64,000 bases of DNA from Micavibrio sp. UBA5572 (lineage in GTDB: Bacteria > Pseudomonadota > Alphaproteobacteria > Micavibrionales > Micavibrionaceae), in contig DIMG01000010.1 in the NCBI GenBank assembly GCA_002425415.1, forward strand, positions 138,023 to 202,022. Direction: 5' to 3'. Position numbers and translations under genes: made by a program. This document shows, piece after piece, positions 9,765 to 17,952 of the stretch (its first letter is position 1; each line of letters starts with the position of its first letter). The notes below the pieces were generated by a model, which saw only the letters and a list, made by a program, of their open reading frames with translations, ran no database searches and was not told the DNA's origin.

Positions 9765-10351
9765 AGCAAGATGGGCCTTTAGCGCATTTGATCCGTCAGT
9801 TGTCTATTTTACCCGGACTGGGTCCTCGATCTGCACGGCGGGCGGCTTTGACTCTTATCAGCAAAAAAGACGATATGATGTTTCCTTTGGTACGCGCCTT
9901 GACTGAAGCTGCCGAGCATATCAAAACCTGTCCTGTTTGCGGGGCATTAGATGATACTTTGCCTTGCAGGATTTGTAGCGATGGTTCTCGTGACCGTTCT
10001 GTCATGTGCGTTGTTGCGACCCTGACCGACCTTTGGGCAATTGAGCGTGCCGGAGGGTTTCGTGGAATCTATCATGTTCTGGGAGGAGTATTGTCTGCGT
10101 TGGATGGTATCGGCCCCGATCATTTGAATCTTGGTCGGTTAGAAGAACGAATGCAAGACCATCCGCCACGCGAAATTATTCTGGCATTACCCGCTACGGT
10201 TGACGGACAATCCACAGCGCATGTGGTCATGGATATGCTGGGAGCTTATGATCTAAAGATCAGCCGACTGGCTCATGGAATGCCGATCGGCGGTGAATTG
10301 GACTATCTGGATGACGGAACAATCCTGACCGCCTTTCAAGCACGCGGATAA
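9761..10351 (+). CDS. recR: Recombination protein RecR
   Basis: Clamp-like partner of RecF/RecO that loads RecA at gaps. 196 residues: N-terminal helix-hairpin-helix (LPGLGPRSARRAA), a four-Cys zinc finger CPVCGALDDTLPCRIC at about residues 47-62, then a TOPRIM domain (CVVATLTDLWAIERAGGFRGIYHVLGG begins it) and the conserved THVxxR-like C-terminus ending in ARG. Length and domain order are standard. The usual neighbour dnaX is absent here. Confidence 0.96.
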   Translation: MKQDGPLAHLIRQLSILPGLGPRSARRAALTLISKKDDMMFPLVRALTEAAEHIKTCPVCGALDDTLPCRICSDGSRDRSVMCVVATLTDLWAIERAGGFRGIYHVLGGVLSALDGIGPDHLNLGRLEERMQDHPPREIILALPATVDGQSTAHVVMDMLGAYDLKISRLAHGMPIGGELDYLDDGTILTAFQARG

Positions 10352-10362
10352 TCTTTTCTTAT

Positions 10363-10698
10363 TTATATTTTTTCCGAGATATAGACTGTACCATCCGAGG
10401 CTTCCCGAATAACGGCCAGATGTGTTTTATGCGCCGCCCCATCACCACCAATCGCAACATCATAATAAACACCAGCAGGAAAAAAATGATCCGTGGTCGT
10501 TGCGGTGACCGCGCCGCTCCCGAACCGGATATAAACCGGAACAGTGGCGTAAAGAGAAATAATCTGGGTTTCCGCCGAAAAAGCCGTGGCATTCCGGTTC
10601 GACGTTGCGGTCACGGATATTTTATGCGCACCAGAGTCTTTTAATCCGAGGGCGGGGATAGGATTGTTGTTTTGGTCTGTCGGCAATAATGTTGGCAT
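10363..10698 (-). CDS. Hypothetical protein behind a LexA-type box
   Basis: Not recognised with certainty. 111 residues, Thr/Ala/Gly-rich and probably all-beta, no signal or membrane helix; it has segments such as IISLYATVPVYIRFGSG and FFPAGVYYDVAIGG that resemble small structural proteins found beside phage genes, but this is an impression only. A good ribosome site (GGAAAAAG) precedes the ATG, and a GTTC-N7-GTTC box lies at 10727-10741, 29 bases upstream. It converges on recR with an 11-base gap. Likely damage-inducible if the boxes are functional. Confidence 0.65.
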   Translation of the reverse strand: MPTLLPTDQNNNPIPALGLKDSGAHKISVTATSNRNATAFSAETQIISLYATVPVYIRFGSGAVTATTTDHFFPAGVYYDVAIGGDGAAHKTHLAVIREASDGTVYISEKI

Positions 10699-10726
10699 AT
10701 CTTTTTCCTTTTCCTTTTTTATTTAA

Positions 10727-10741
10727 GTTCACCATATGTTC
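10727..10741 (-). promoter_or_regulatory. LexA-type box (GTTC-N7-GTTC), copy 1
   Basis: GTTC at 10727-10730, seven bases, GTTC at 10738-10741: the direct-repeat SOS operator of alphaproteobacteria. It sits between a terminator and the start of the unknown gene ending at 10363, where it would cover that gene's promoter. Two further copies lie within 200 bases. Confidence 0.6.
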
Positions 10742-10748
10742 TATTTCC

Positions 10749-10789
10749 CAAAAAAAGACGCCGCGTCCCGGGAAAATAGGGCGCGGCGC
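10749..10789 (-). terminator. Rho-independent terminator
   Basis: On the minus strand, CGCCGCG (10788-10782) pairs perfectly with CGCGGCG (10765-10759), the stem continues imperfectly inward, and a run of T follows (complement of the A-run 10749-10756). The stem begins 3 bases after the stop codon of the 18-residue reading frame, so it would end a transcript of about 125 nt started at the promoter near 10882-10910. Confidence 0.8.
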
Positions 10790-10791
10790 AG

Positions 10792-10848
10792 TCAAACGGG
10801 AAACCAATCATGCTCAGGGGACTTGACCGAAATCACATCCGCAGTCAT
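10792..10848 (-). CDS. Possible 18-residue SOS-controlled peptide (or non-coding RNA)
   Basis: ATG at 10848 to TGA at 10792 encodes MTADVISVKSPEHDWFPV. It is the only frame of note in a short transcriptional unit bounded by a strong promoter with two LexA-type boxes and a strong terminator. No Shine-Dalgarno is visible before the ATG, so the transcript may instead act as a small RNA. The peptide has no membrane segment, unlike the SOS division inhibitor SidA of Caulobacter. Confidence 0.35.
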   Translation of the reverse strand: MTADVISVKSPEHDWFPV

Positions 10849-10881
10849 GACAAAAAACACAAAGAGAGTGTTTCAAGGACC

Positions 10882-10932
10882 ATAATGTTCTTACTATGTT
10901 CTATTGTCAAGCTTTTTGTTCTATTTTTGTTC
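10882..10932 (-). promoter_or_regulatory. Sigma-70-like promoter with two LexA-type boxes
   Basis: On the minus strand, TTGACA (10910-10905) and CATTAT (10887-10882) are separated by 17 bases, a near-consensus promoter with an expected start near 10875. One GTTC-N7-GTTC box (10887-10901) fills the spacer and a second (10918-10932) lies just upstream of the -35; the two are 31 bases apart, about three helical turns, as for co-operative repressor binding. This is inference from motif layout; the LexA gene itself is not in the window. Confidence 0.65.
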
Positions 10933-10991
10933 TTTTATTTTCGCCATCACTCTGGCGCAGAACGGCGTGACGATAACGAGAGATGACAGGG

Positions 10992-11702
10992 CTAATAAAT
11001 TCCGTTAAAGGAATTGTCCGGTTCGGGATTGGTTTCTGGTTCAGGCTCTGGTTCCGGATGAGGATCAGGAGCGGGTGCTTCCGTGGTCAAGCTCTCTATT
11101 ACACCGGTAAACGGATTGCCTTCTTCGGCCGTTGGAACCCGTGTCTCCTCCGCCGATTCTTGAGATTGGGGTTGCCCTTCCGGCTCTTGAACCTGATCAG
11201 CACCGACTTCTCCTTCATCGGGCAAGGCTTGATCCGAAGATGTATCGATCGGTGGGGATTCTTCAGGGTCTTTTCCCAAACAATCAATCACCCAAACATC
11301 GTAAACCGGATGATCCATTCCAGAAAGCGCAGGTGATGATGCAAACATCCAGCCAGAAAATATCCAACGGGATTGATCTTTAACTTTATCAACTTCCCAA
11401 ATTTGCAAGAAGGCCGCACTTTCGGTTTTTTCAACAGGGGGCGGCTTGCGACATGATAATATTTTAATGAAAATATCCCCGAATTTGATGATGGTGCCAA
11501 CCTGCGCATCAAAGGTCAAAGTCCTTGCTGTGATTTTATCCAGCGAACGCAGACGAATGGTCGGATATTCTTCATAGTGAAGTGTATTCGTATCAACGGG
11601 CAAACTGTCTTTCGATATTTGTGCAGACGCACCCTGCGCACCGACTTGCGTCGATGTTCCCATGCAGATCATTAAAAGGATCAGCAGAAAAATTTTGTGC
11701 AC
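10992..11702 (-). CDS. DUF2155 family periplasmic protein
   Basis: 236 residues with a Sec signal peptide (hydrophobic residues about 4-20, AQG cleavage region). The DUF2155 core runs from YPTIRLRSLDKITARTLTF to IFSGWMFASSPALSGMDHPVYDVWVIDC, containing two conserved Cys. The C-terminal third is a Pro/Glu-rich low-complexity tail ending in repeated P-E pairs, probably disordered. It lies downstream of mlaD and the NDUFA12-like gene on the same strand, an order conserved in alphaproteobacteria. Function unknown; envelope-linked by context. Confidence 0.85.
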   Translation of the reverse strand: MHKIFLLILLMICMGTSTQVGAQGASAQISKDSLPVDTNTLHYEEYPTIRLRSLDKITARTLTFDAQVGTIIKFGDIFIKILSCRKPPPVEKTESAAFLQIWEVDKVKDQSRWIFSGWMFASSPALSGMDHPVYDVWVIDCLGKDPEESPPIDTSSDQALPDEGEVGADQVQEPEGQPQSQESAEETRVPTAEEGNPFTGVIESLTTEAPAPDPHPEPEPEPETNPEPDNSFNGIY

Positions 11703-11724
11703 GTCACCCCTCTTTGGGTCAGGA

Positions 11725-12324
11725 TTATTGTGTCAGGTCTTCTTCCTGTGCCTCTTGAGGGACAGCAGGGACATTGAGTGGTAAAGATGGCGCGGGTTGC
11801 GCCACTGCAGGTTCAGGCGCAACAACTGGAGCAGTGACAACAGGCGCAGGAGAAGACGCGGGAGCTGCCTCTGGTTTATCCGCTTTTTGCATCGAGAAAA
11901 TAAATTTCCCCAAAAGCTCTTCAAGATTTTGTGGAGCTTGGGTATAAAGAATTTCTCCCCCTTCTTCGAGCATATCCGGTGATCCACCCGGTTCCAATGC
12001 CAGATATTTTCCACCCAAAAGGCTTTGGCTGCTGATGAGGGCAACGGTATCATCCGGCAAAGGAATACTATCATCGATTTCCATGGTTACGCGCGCCAGA
12101 TATTGTTCGGGGTCTAGTTCGATCTTGGCAACTTGTCCGACTTTTACGCCGCTGACCTGAATCTCGTCACCGACTTTCAAGCCTCCAATTCCGGAAAAAT
12201 TTGCGGATATTTTGTATCCTGTGACAGATCCCGCATCGCCTTCGCTGTAGCTGAAGATTAAAAATACCAATGCGCCGATTAACACAAATGCGCCCAAGAC
12301 TGTTTCTACGACACTACGAGACAT
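11725..12324 (-). CDS. mlaD: Outer-membrane lipid asymmetry substrate-binding protein MlaD
   Basis: Inner-membrane-anchored MCE-domain protein of the Mla phospholipid transport system; the MCE ring binds phospholipid between the ABC transporter and the periplasmic carrier. 199 residues: one N-terminal membrane helix at about residues 7-25, then the MCE domain (NFSGIGGLKVGDEIQVSGVKVGQV, with SLLGGKYLALEPGG), and a Pro/Ala-rich C-terminal tail. The other mla genes are not adjacent; in this class mlaD often stands alone next to DUF2155 and NDUFA12, as here. Confidence 0.9.
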   Translation of the reverse strand: MSRSVVETVLGAFVLIGALVFLIFSYSEGDAGSVTGYKISANFSGIGGLKVGDEIQVSGVKVGQVAKIELDPEQYLARVTMEIDDSIPLPDDTVALISSQSLLGGKYLALEPGGSPDMLEEGGEILYTQAPQNLEELLGKFIFSMQKADKPEAAPASSPAPVVTAPVVAPEPAVAQPAPSLPLNVPAVPQEAQEEDLTQ

Positions 12325-12349
12325 GAGAGTTGCTCCTTAATCTGGTTAT

Positions 12350-12778
12350 TTATCTGGATGTGATTGATGCGGATGATGGCGGTGTCCACGCTTCATAATC
12401 CCCTGTTGCTTTATCACGCACGCCCCCTGACAGTAAATGTCCGGGTGGGTGATAGGCTGTGCTTGTGCCGGTCAGGTTTGCTTGTGCCGGTTTTTGCCAT
12501 GAACGACGGAAAGACGGGGCATCACTGGTTGGTACATAATCCGATTGATAATGCAGCCAGCCATGCCATTCCGGCGGAACAGAACTTGGTTCGGCAACAT
12601 CCTTATAAACAACCCAGCGGCGCGGATGATTGTACCCTGCGCGGGCTTTGATTTGATAATAGGTATTCCCCAGAGAATCTGTTCCGATTTTCTTTGCGCC
12701 ACTCATGATTGTTACAAACCAGATGTGGATCGGGGATAACGCCCCGAGGATTTTGAAAATAAAAGCGAACAATTTCAT
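12350..12778 (-). CDS. NADH:ubiquinone oxidoreductase NDUFA12-like accessory subunit
   Basis: Supernumerary complex I subunit of alphaproteobacteria and mitochondria (B17.2). 142 residues; the core has IGTDSLGNTYYQI, PRRWVVYKD, and the diagnostic PPEWHGWLHYQSD, with the conserved tail motif YHPPGHLLSGG. An N-terminal hydrophobic stretch precedes it; AAAGG upstream supports the ATG at 12778, though Met25 is another possible start. It heads the NDUFA12-mlaD-DUF2155 operon (spacings of about 25 and 22 bases). Confidence 0.9.
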   Translation of the reverse strand: MKLFAFIFKILGALSPIHIWFVTIMSGAKKIGTDSLGNTYYQIKARAGYNHPRRWVVYKDVAEPSSVPPEWHGWLHYQSDYVPTSDAPSFRRSWQKPAQANLTGTSTAYHPPGHLLSGGVRDKATGDYEAWTPPSSASITSR

Positions 12779-12884
12779 GGTTTCAACCTTTACCGTGCTT
12801 GTTATCGTTTCAGTGATGGCCTAAATTGGGCAAATAATCAAGTCGGAATAACGGAAGAACACTGAAAAACAAGGAAATTTTGCC

Positions 12885-13352
12885 ATGACATCCCCAGAAA
12901 AAAGGCTGGTCGAGCTCGGATTAACGCTTCCTGCCGTTGCACCAGCCGCAGCCAATTATGTTCCTTATGTCCTATCCGGTCGTCATTTATTCATTGCTGG
13001 GCAAATTCCATTCTTGAATGGTGAAAAAATGCATATCGGTCGTTTGGGCGATGGATTTTCAATCGAACAAGGGCAAGAAGCCGCGAGAGCCTGTGCGCTG
13101 AATATTCTGGCACAGGTCAAAGATGCGATCGCCGGAGACTGGACTCACCTTGTCCGCTGCGTCAAACTTGGCGGTTTTGTGAATGCTACGCCTGATTTTG
13201 ACCAACATCCTGCGGTTATTAACGGAGCTTCCGATCTTTTGGTGGCTGCGTTGGGCGAAAAGGGCAAACATGCCCGTTTTGCCGTTGGAGCAAGCAATCT
13301 TCCTTTCGGAGTTTCCGTAGAAGTTGACGCGGTGTTTGAAATTCGTGTATAA
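12885..13352 (+). CDS. RidA family protein
   Basis: 155 residues of the YjgF/YER057c/UK114 fold, a trimeric enzyme family that hydrolyses reactive enamine/imine intermediates from PLP enzymes. Motifs: LFIAGQIPFLNG, QAARACALNILAQVK, and the end GVSVEVDAVFEI. The usual catalytic Arg segment (RxxVxVxxLP) is replaced by ARFAVGASNLPFG, where an Arg and the LPFG loop are kept. This subfamily (longer N-terminus starting SPEKRLVELGLTLP) is common in alphaproteobacteria and its substrate is not established. Confidence 0.88.
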   Translation: MTSPEKRLVELGLTLPAVAPAAANYVPYVLSGRHLFIAGQIPFLNGEKMHIGRLGDGFSIEQGQEAARACALNILAQVKDAIAGDWTHLVRCVKLGGFVNATPDFDQHPAVINGASDLLVAALGEKGKHARFAVGASNLPFGVSVEVDAVFEIRV

Positions 13353-13389
13353 GCGGATATTGTTATCCATAATATAGGAAATTATCATT

Positions 13390-13788
13390 ATGACAACCAC
13401 AAAAACGACGAACACTTATCCAGATTTTTCAATTATCAAGGCTCTGAACTCTCAACTCCCTGATGCAGCAACAGAGATTGAACGTCAGCTGCAAGAGATG
13501 ATTGTTGTTCGCAAGCTTACCATTGTGAGTACGCTTCATAAAAAATGTGATGATTCAAGACCATCGCTTGCGGGGATTTTTAATCCTCAAACGTCACCAG
13601 ACTATCATCAATCCTCATGGGTTTTGAGTGGTGATGATGTTCGGGATATTTTTGCCAGATACATGACGAAATACAAAATTGATGTAAAATCACTTGGACT
13701 TTCAGAAGAAGTTTTAGCCACGTTAACACCTGATAATAAGGAAATCCCTTCACAGGCGGCTGCGGTGTTTTGCTTATCAGTAGACTAG
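13390..13788 (+). CDS. Hypothetical protein
   Basis: Not recognised. 132 residues, soluble, no signal peptide. An early helical segment (DAATEIERQLQEMIVVRKLT) is followed by a Ser/Asp-rich middle and a second helical region. AGGAAA precedes the ATG by about 9 bases. It starts 37 bases after the RidA gene and its last 12 bases overlap the 3' end of the convergent receiver-domain gene. Confidence 0.55.
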   Translation: MTTTKTTNTYPDFSIIKALNSQLPDAATEIERQLQEMIVVRKLTIVSTLHKKCDDSRPSLAGIFNPQTSPDYHQSSWVLSGDDVRDIFARYMTKYKIDVKSLGLSEEVLATLTPDNKEIPSQAAAVFCLSVD

Positions 13789-14169
13789 ATCAGTTTTTTC
13801 TCTGGTTTTGAGAGCGCGTGTGGCCGCCATTACAACATGTTCTGCTGATACGGGCTTTTTGAGCAAACCGGCAAAACCCAGTTTTGTAGATTCGGCCAAA
13901 AGCCCTGAGTCATCCTCATGGGTTACCAAATACATTGGCAGGATAATTTTATCAATCGTCATAAACCGGGAAAACTCGACACCATCATGAGGCGTCATAT
14001 AATGGTCGATAAAGGCCAATGCCACATCATAGTCATGAACGACTTTACGGGCAGAGCCTCCATCAACCGCCTGCATAACTGTATAGCCTGCATCGGTTAA
14101 CGCGGTCACTATGGCCATACGATCTTTTTCGTCATCATCTGCAACCAGAATTATCGGTGTATCTATCAT
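13777..14169 (-). CDS. Single-domain response regulator (CheY-like)
   Basis: 130-residue stand-alone receiver domain. Acidic pocket ADDDEKD near residues 10-16, phospho-acceptor Asp55 in LAFIDHYMTPHDG, the Thr of LVTHEDD, and the conserved Lys in LLKKPVS are all present, so it should be phosphorylatable. No output domain and no kinase next to it. It lies 20 bases downstream of clpA on the same strand and may be in that transcript. Partner unknown. Confidence 0.88.
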   Translation of the reverse strand: MIDTPIILVADDDEKDRMAIVTALTDAGYTVMQAVDGGSARKVVHDYDVALAFIDHYMTPHDGVEFSRFMTIDKIILPMYLVTHEDDSGLLAESTKLGFAGLLKKPVSAEHVVMAATRALKTREKTDLVY

Positions 14170-14189
14170 GTCAATTCATACTTCCAATA

Positions 14190-16493
14190 TCAAACTGTTT
14201 CTTCCGTGTTGGTTTTCTTTGATCCGGTCTTTTTTTCAGCCCGAATTTCAAAAATCAATTCTTTATCTTTGGCATCAACATGAACAGAGCCCCCGTTTTG
14301 AAGGTCGCCAAATAAAAGTTCTTCAGCCAGTGGCTTTTTAATTCTTTCCTGAACAATACGCGCCAATGGTCTGGCTCCCATGACCGGATCATATCCGGCT
14401 TGAGCCAAAACTTCCCGTGCTTTATCAGTCAACGAGATCACCACGCGACGATCAGAGAGCTGAGCTTCCAACTGCATAACAAATTTATCCACCACACGCA
14501 GGATCGTTTTCTGACCCAACGCTGCAAACGGAATAATTGAATCCAGACGGTTTCTGAATTCCGGTGTAAACATGCGTTTGATTTCTTCCTGATCGTCATC
14601 CGCCCGTTGGAGGGATTCAAAGCCGATGGGGGCTTTGGCCAATTGCGCGGCTCCCGCATTGGTCGTCATAATCAGGATAATATTTCGGCAATCAATTGTT
14701 TTGCCGTTGTTATCTGTAATTTTCCCGTAGTCCATAACCTGCAACAAAATATTGAATAAATCGGGATGGGCTTTTTCAATTTCATCGAATAACAAAACAG
14801 CATGAGGATGTTGATCGATTTTATCGGTCAGTAACCCTCCCTGCTCATATCCCACATAACCCGGGGGCGCACCAATCAGGCGCGAGATCGCGTGACGTTC
14901 CATATATTCCGACATATCAAAGCGGATCAATTCAATCCCGAGTGTTTTGGCCAGTTGTTTGGCAACTTCTGTTTTGCCAACACCCGTCGGGCCAGAGAAT
15001 AAATAACAGCCGATCGGTTTTTCCGGATCGCGCAATCCGGCGCGTGCCAGTTTAATGGCATCGGATAAAGCCGAGATGGCTTGATCCTGATCGAAAACCA
15101 TTGTTTTTAAATCACGTTCCAAATGAGACAAAACCTCGCGGTCATCTTTGCTCACGGCTTTGGACGGGATACGGGCGATAGCTGCCACAACACCTTCAAT
15201 TTCCTTCACGGAAATTGTTTTCTTGCGTTTTGATGAAGGCAAAAGCATTTGGGCAGCTCCTACTTCATCAATAATATCAATCGCCTTGTCCGGTAATTTA
15301 CGATCCCCGATATAACGTGCCGATAATTCAACGGCAGCCTTGATTGCCTCATTGGTGTATTTAACTTTGTGATGGTCTTCATAATAAGGCTTCAAGCCTT
15401 TCAGAATGCGAATAGAATCATCTATCGAAGGTTCTTCAACATCAATTTTTTGAAACCGTCGCGCAAGGGCTCGGTCTTTTTCAAATTGATTGCGGTATTC
15501 TTTGTAAGTGGTTGACCCGATGCAACGCAAAGATCCGTTTGCTAGAGCCGGTTTTAAAAGATTAGAGGCATCCATCGCCCCACCGCTGGTTGCTCCTGCG
15601 CCAACAATGGTGTGAATTTCATCGATAAACAGCACCACGTTATCCATGGATTGTAATTCATTGAGGACGGCTTTCAGGCGCTCTTCAAAATCACCGCGAT
15701 ACCGCGTTCCTGCCAAAAGCGCACCCATATCAAGCGAAAAAATTGTGCAGCCTTCCAAAACTTCGGGGACGTCTCGATCAACAATCTTTTTTGCCAAACC
15801 TTCGGCAATGGCTGTTTTTCCAACGCCCGGATCGCCGACATACAGAGGGTTGTTTTTTGAACGGCGGCATAAAATCTGGATGGTACGATCAACTTCTTTT
15901 TCCCGCCCGATAAGAATATCAATTTTTCCTTTTTTGGCCTTTTCATTCAGGTTAATACAATAGGCATCCAAGGCTTCTTTGCCTGTACGAACCGGAGGTT
16001 CTTCCGCTGGATTTTCTTCTGCTCCACGCGGCAAGCGACGAGGCTCATCTTCTGTGCCTTGCACTTTGGCAATCCCGTGGGAAATATAATTGACCGCATC
16101 AAAACGGGTCATGTCATGTTGTTGCAAGAAATATACGGCGTGGCTCTCACGTTCCGAAAACAATGCAACCAGAACATTTGCGCCCGTGACTTCTTCCCGC
16201 CCGGACGATTGAACATGAATTGCTGCTCTTTGCAGCACACGCTGGAAAGCGGTTGTGGGCTTGGATTCAGATACATGCGGATTGACCAGATAAATCAGAT
16301 CGGTATCCAGATAAGTTTCTATTTGCTCGCGCATTTCACCAACATCAATCCCGCATGCCCGCAAAACGGCCAACGAGTCATGATCGACGGTCAAAGCCAG
16401 AAGCAAATGCTCAAGCGTGGCATATTCATGCTGACGATCGCTAGCTGCAGCCAATGCTTTATGAAGGGTTTGCTCAAGATTGCGCGATAACAT
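14190..16493 (-). CDS. clpA: ATP-dependent Clp protease ATP-binding subunit ClpA
   Basis: Hexameric AAA+ unfoldase that feeds ClpP; with ClpS it degrades N-degron substrates. 767 residues: N-terminal Clp repeat domain (1-140), first AAA module with Walker A GDPGVGKT (220-227) and second with GPTGVGKT (501-508). The ClpP-docking IGF-type loop is recognisable as APIGFE near residue 633. The C-terminus has a Lys/Thr-rich extension. clpS lies 83 bases upstream on the same strand, the usual pairing. Confidence 0.97.
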   Translation of the reverse strand: MLSRNLEQTLHKALAAASDRQHEYATLEHLLLALTVDHDSLAVLRACGIDVGEMREQIETYLDTDLIYLVNPHVSESKPTTAFQRVLQRAAIHVQSSGREEVTGANVLVALFSERESHAVYFLQQHDMTRFDAVNYISHGIAKVQGTEDEPRRLPRGAEENPAEEPPVRTGKEALDAYCINLNEKAKKGKIDILIGREKEVDRTIQILCRRSKNNPLYVGDPGVGKTAIAEGLAKKIVDRDVPEVLEGCTIFSLDMGALLAGTRYRGDFEERLKAVLNELQSMDNVVLFIDEIHTIVGAGATSGGAMDASNLLKPALANGSLRCIGSTTYKEYRNQFEKDRALARRFQKIDVEEPSIDDSIRILKGLKPYYEDHHKVKYTNEAIKAAVELSARYIGDRKLPDKAIDIIDEVGAAQMLLPSSKRKKTISVKEIEGVVAAIARIPSKAVSKDDREVLSHLERDLKTMVFDQDQAISALSDAIKLARAGLRDPEKPIGCYLFSGPTGVGKTEVAKQLAKTLGIELIRFDMSEYMERHAISRLIGAPPGYVGYEQGGLLTDKIDQHPHAVLLFDEIEKAHPDLFNILLQVMDYGKITDNNGKTIDCRNIILIMTTNAGAAQLAKAPIGFESLQRADDDQEEIKRMFTPEFRNRLDSIIPFAALGQKTILRVVDKFVMQLEAQLSDRRVVISLTDKAREVLAQAGYDPVMGARPLARIVQERIKKPLAEELLFGDLQNGGSVHVDAKDKELIFEIRAEKKTGSKKTNTEETV

Positions 16494-16576
16494 CGATAAA
16501 TTCCAGTAGTTCTAAAGATTACGACCACTATATTAGCCCATGTTAGATTTGGCAAAAGTTAAGATTTGAAAAAATA

Positions 16577-16942
16577 TTATTCTTTTTCCATAGTGCATTG
16601 AAGGGGCTGCTCATTGGCTCTTGCAAAATCCATTACCTGATTGACCTTGGTTTCGGCAACTTCGTAGGTAAAAATCCCGCACAAGCCAACGCCGCGCCTG
16701 TGAACATGCAGCATAACATCTGTGGCTTCTTCGCGAGTCTTGCTGAAAAAACGCTCCAAAACATGAACGACAAATTCCATAGGGGTATAATCGTCATTTA
16801 ACAGCAAAACCTTATACATAGCGGGTTTTTTAGTTTTAGGGCGGGTTTTTAATGCCAGACCTGTTTCCCGTTCTTCACCGCGCCCTTCGTCATCCGAAGG
16901 CCGATCCTCACCATATTTGTTCGGGTCATCTGGACTGGTCAT
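16577..16942 (-). CDS. clpS: ATP-dependent Clp protease adapter ClpS
   Basis: Adapter that delivers N-degron proteins to ClpA. 121 residues: a charged disordered N-terminus of about 40 residues, then the fold with [20 protein letters not shown] (substrate-binding Asn-Asp-Asp) and the [21 protein letters not shown] region. Complete and ordinary in length. Confidence 0.96.
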   Translation of the reverse strand: MTSPDDPNKYGEDRPSDDEGRGEERETGLALKTRPKTKKPAMYKVLLLNDDYTPMEFVVHVLERFFSKTREEATDVMLHVHRRGVGLCGIFTYEVAETKVNQVMDFARANEQPLQCTMEKE

Positions 16943-16978
16943 ATCAGGGATGTTTTAGCACCTCATTACCAAAGATTA

Positions 16979-17004
16979 AAGCCCCCGTTTTTGAACGAGG
17001 GCTC
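16979..17004 (-). terminator. Hairpin after the phasin gene
   Basis: AGCCCCCGTT and AACGAGGGCT form a stem with one mismatch and a T-rich loop, 30 bases past the phasin stop. The T-run after it on the minus strand is short (TTTAATCTTT), so it is a modest terminator; on the plus strand it is followed by TCTAAAAAT. It would separate phasin from clpS. Confidence 0.5.
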
Positions 17005-17032
17005 TAAAAATCAGATTCTTGAAATTATGGCC

Positions 17033-17593
17033 TTAAGCAGACATTTTGCCCATGGCTTTGGTCATTTGCTCATTCAAAGGCTCACAGGCCTCGGTACAAA
17101 CTTTAATCGTCATTTCAGAGATTTTGGATGCCGCCGACATGGCTTCATCCATACTGGCTTGAGCCATTTTATTTTGTGCTTCAGCTGCTTCGTTAAGGGT
17201 GCGGCAAGCCATCAAGGTTTTTAATGCTGCAGAATTGCGTTCGGCTGAATCTTGTGCCAATTCCATGCAAGCTTTGATGATGGCTTCACTGCCTTTCATC
17301 ATGCTTGTTCCAAAGCGGACATAGCTTTCCATGCTACTCCGCATTGCGCTGGATGCGTCACCAGACATCTTTTCGTATTGGTCTTTATAATTGCTCATCG
17401 TAGTCTCCATAGCGTTATAATATGTTTTCAGTTCAGGGGCTGTTTGACCGATGGCGCGAAAGGCTTCTGCCGCAACCGGAGCAAACGGAATTACTGTAGA
17501 TTTTGCGGGCTTGACCGCTTTAGGTGCAGTCGCTGATTTTGTTGCGGCAGCCGCAGGTTTGTCCGCTTTCTTTTTGGGGGGTTTATTCGTCAT
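17033..17593 (-). CDS. Phasin family protein
   Basis: Protein that coats polyhydroxyalkanoate granules. 186 residues: a Lys/Ala/Pro-rich N-terminus of about 45 residues, then an amphipathic helical phasin domain (FRAIGQTAPELKTYYNAMET ... SYVRFGTSMMKGSEAIIKAC). It implies that the organism stores PHA; the synthase is not in the window. Start at 17593 is supported by GGAG eight bases upstream. Position between clpS and a D,D-carboxypeptidase is conserved in alphaproteobacteria. Confidence 0.88.
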   Translation of the reverse strand: MTNKPPKKKADKPAAAATKSATAPKAVKPAKSTVIPFAPVAAEAFRAIGQTAPELKTYYNAMETTMSNYKDQYEKMSGDASSAMRSSMESYVRFGTSMMKGSEAIIKACMELAQDSAERNSAALKTLMACRTLNEAAEAQNKMAQASMDEAMSAASKISEMTIKVCTEACEPLNEQMTKAMGKMSA

Positions 17594-17952
17594 TATGTTC
17601 TCCGTTCCCATGGTAAAAAAATTTAGGATTAGCCCGAAAAATCCAGACTTTAAATATCCTTTTTATATCTTTAAGGCCGCAACCCCATCTCCGCCCCAGA
17701 GCATTGCTTTAAGGCAAGCTATCATGGTTTTTGCGCTGCGATAAATTATTTAATAAAAACTATAGGTGTGTCAAGTGTCTTTTTGCATTGCACCATTTTA
17801 TTCTGGGTCATATAGAGTTTCATTATCCATAAAATTGTGCGGTGCAGGATCTTCTGTATATTAGAGTGTTTTTAGAGACCCCATAGACAGGCCGTCAGAA
17901 CTTCTTTAGACTCTTCGTCTCATGTTTCTCTTCTGCGTCTTTTTTACCAAAT
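17594..17952. promoter_or_regulatory. Divergent phasin / carboxypeptidase control region
   Basis: No gene seen in these 359 bases. For phasin (minus strand) TTGACA (17774-17769) and TAAATA (17752-17747) are 16 bases apart. For the carboxypeptidase, TTGTGC (17835-17840) and TATATT (17857-17862) are 16 apart. Two TGC-N3-GCA dyads, at 17784-17792 and 17838-17846, lie between; they resemble the CTGC-N3-GCAG operators reported for the PHA repressor PhaR, and the second overlaps the rightward -35. The operator assignment is inference. Confidence 0.45.

Noticed and set aside
10363..10698. Prophage remnant
   Set aside because: One phage-like-looking small protein only; no integrase, portal, capsid or attachment sites near it.
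10622..10807. 61-residue minus-strand frame
   Set aside because: It reads through a strong terminator and into the ribosome site of the next gene; basic, low-complexity composition.
10845..10883. 12-residue frame MVLETLSLCFLS overlapping the 18-residue frame
   Set aside because: Its ATG lies in the predicted -10 element, so it would not be in the transcript.
16059..16490. 143-residue plus-strand frame
   Set aside because: Complement of the clpA N-terminal domain.
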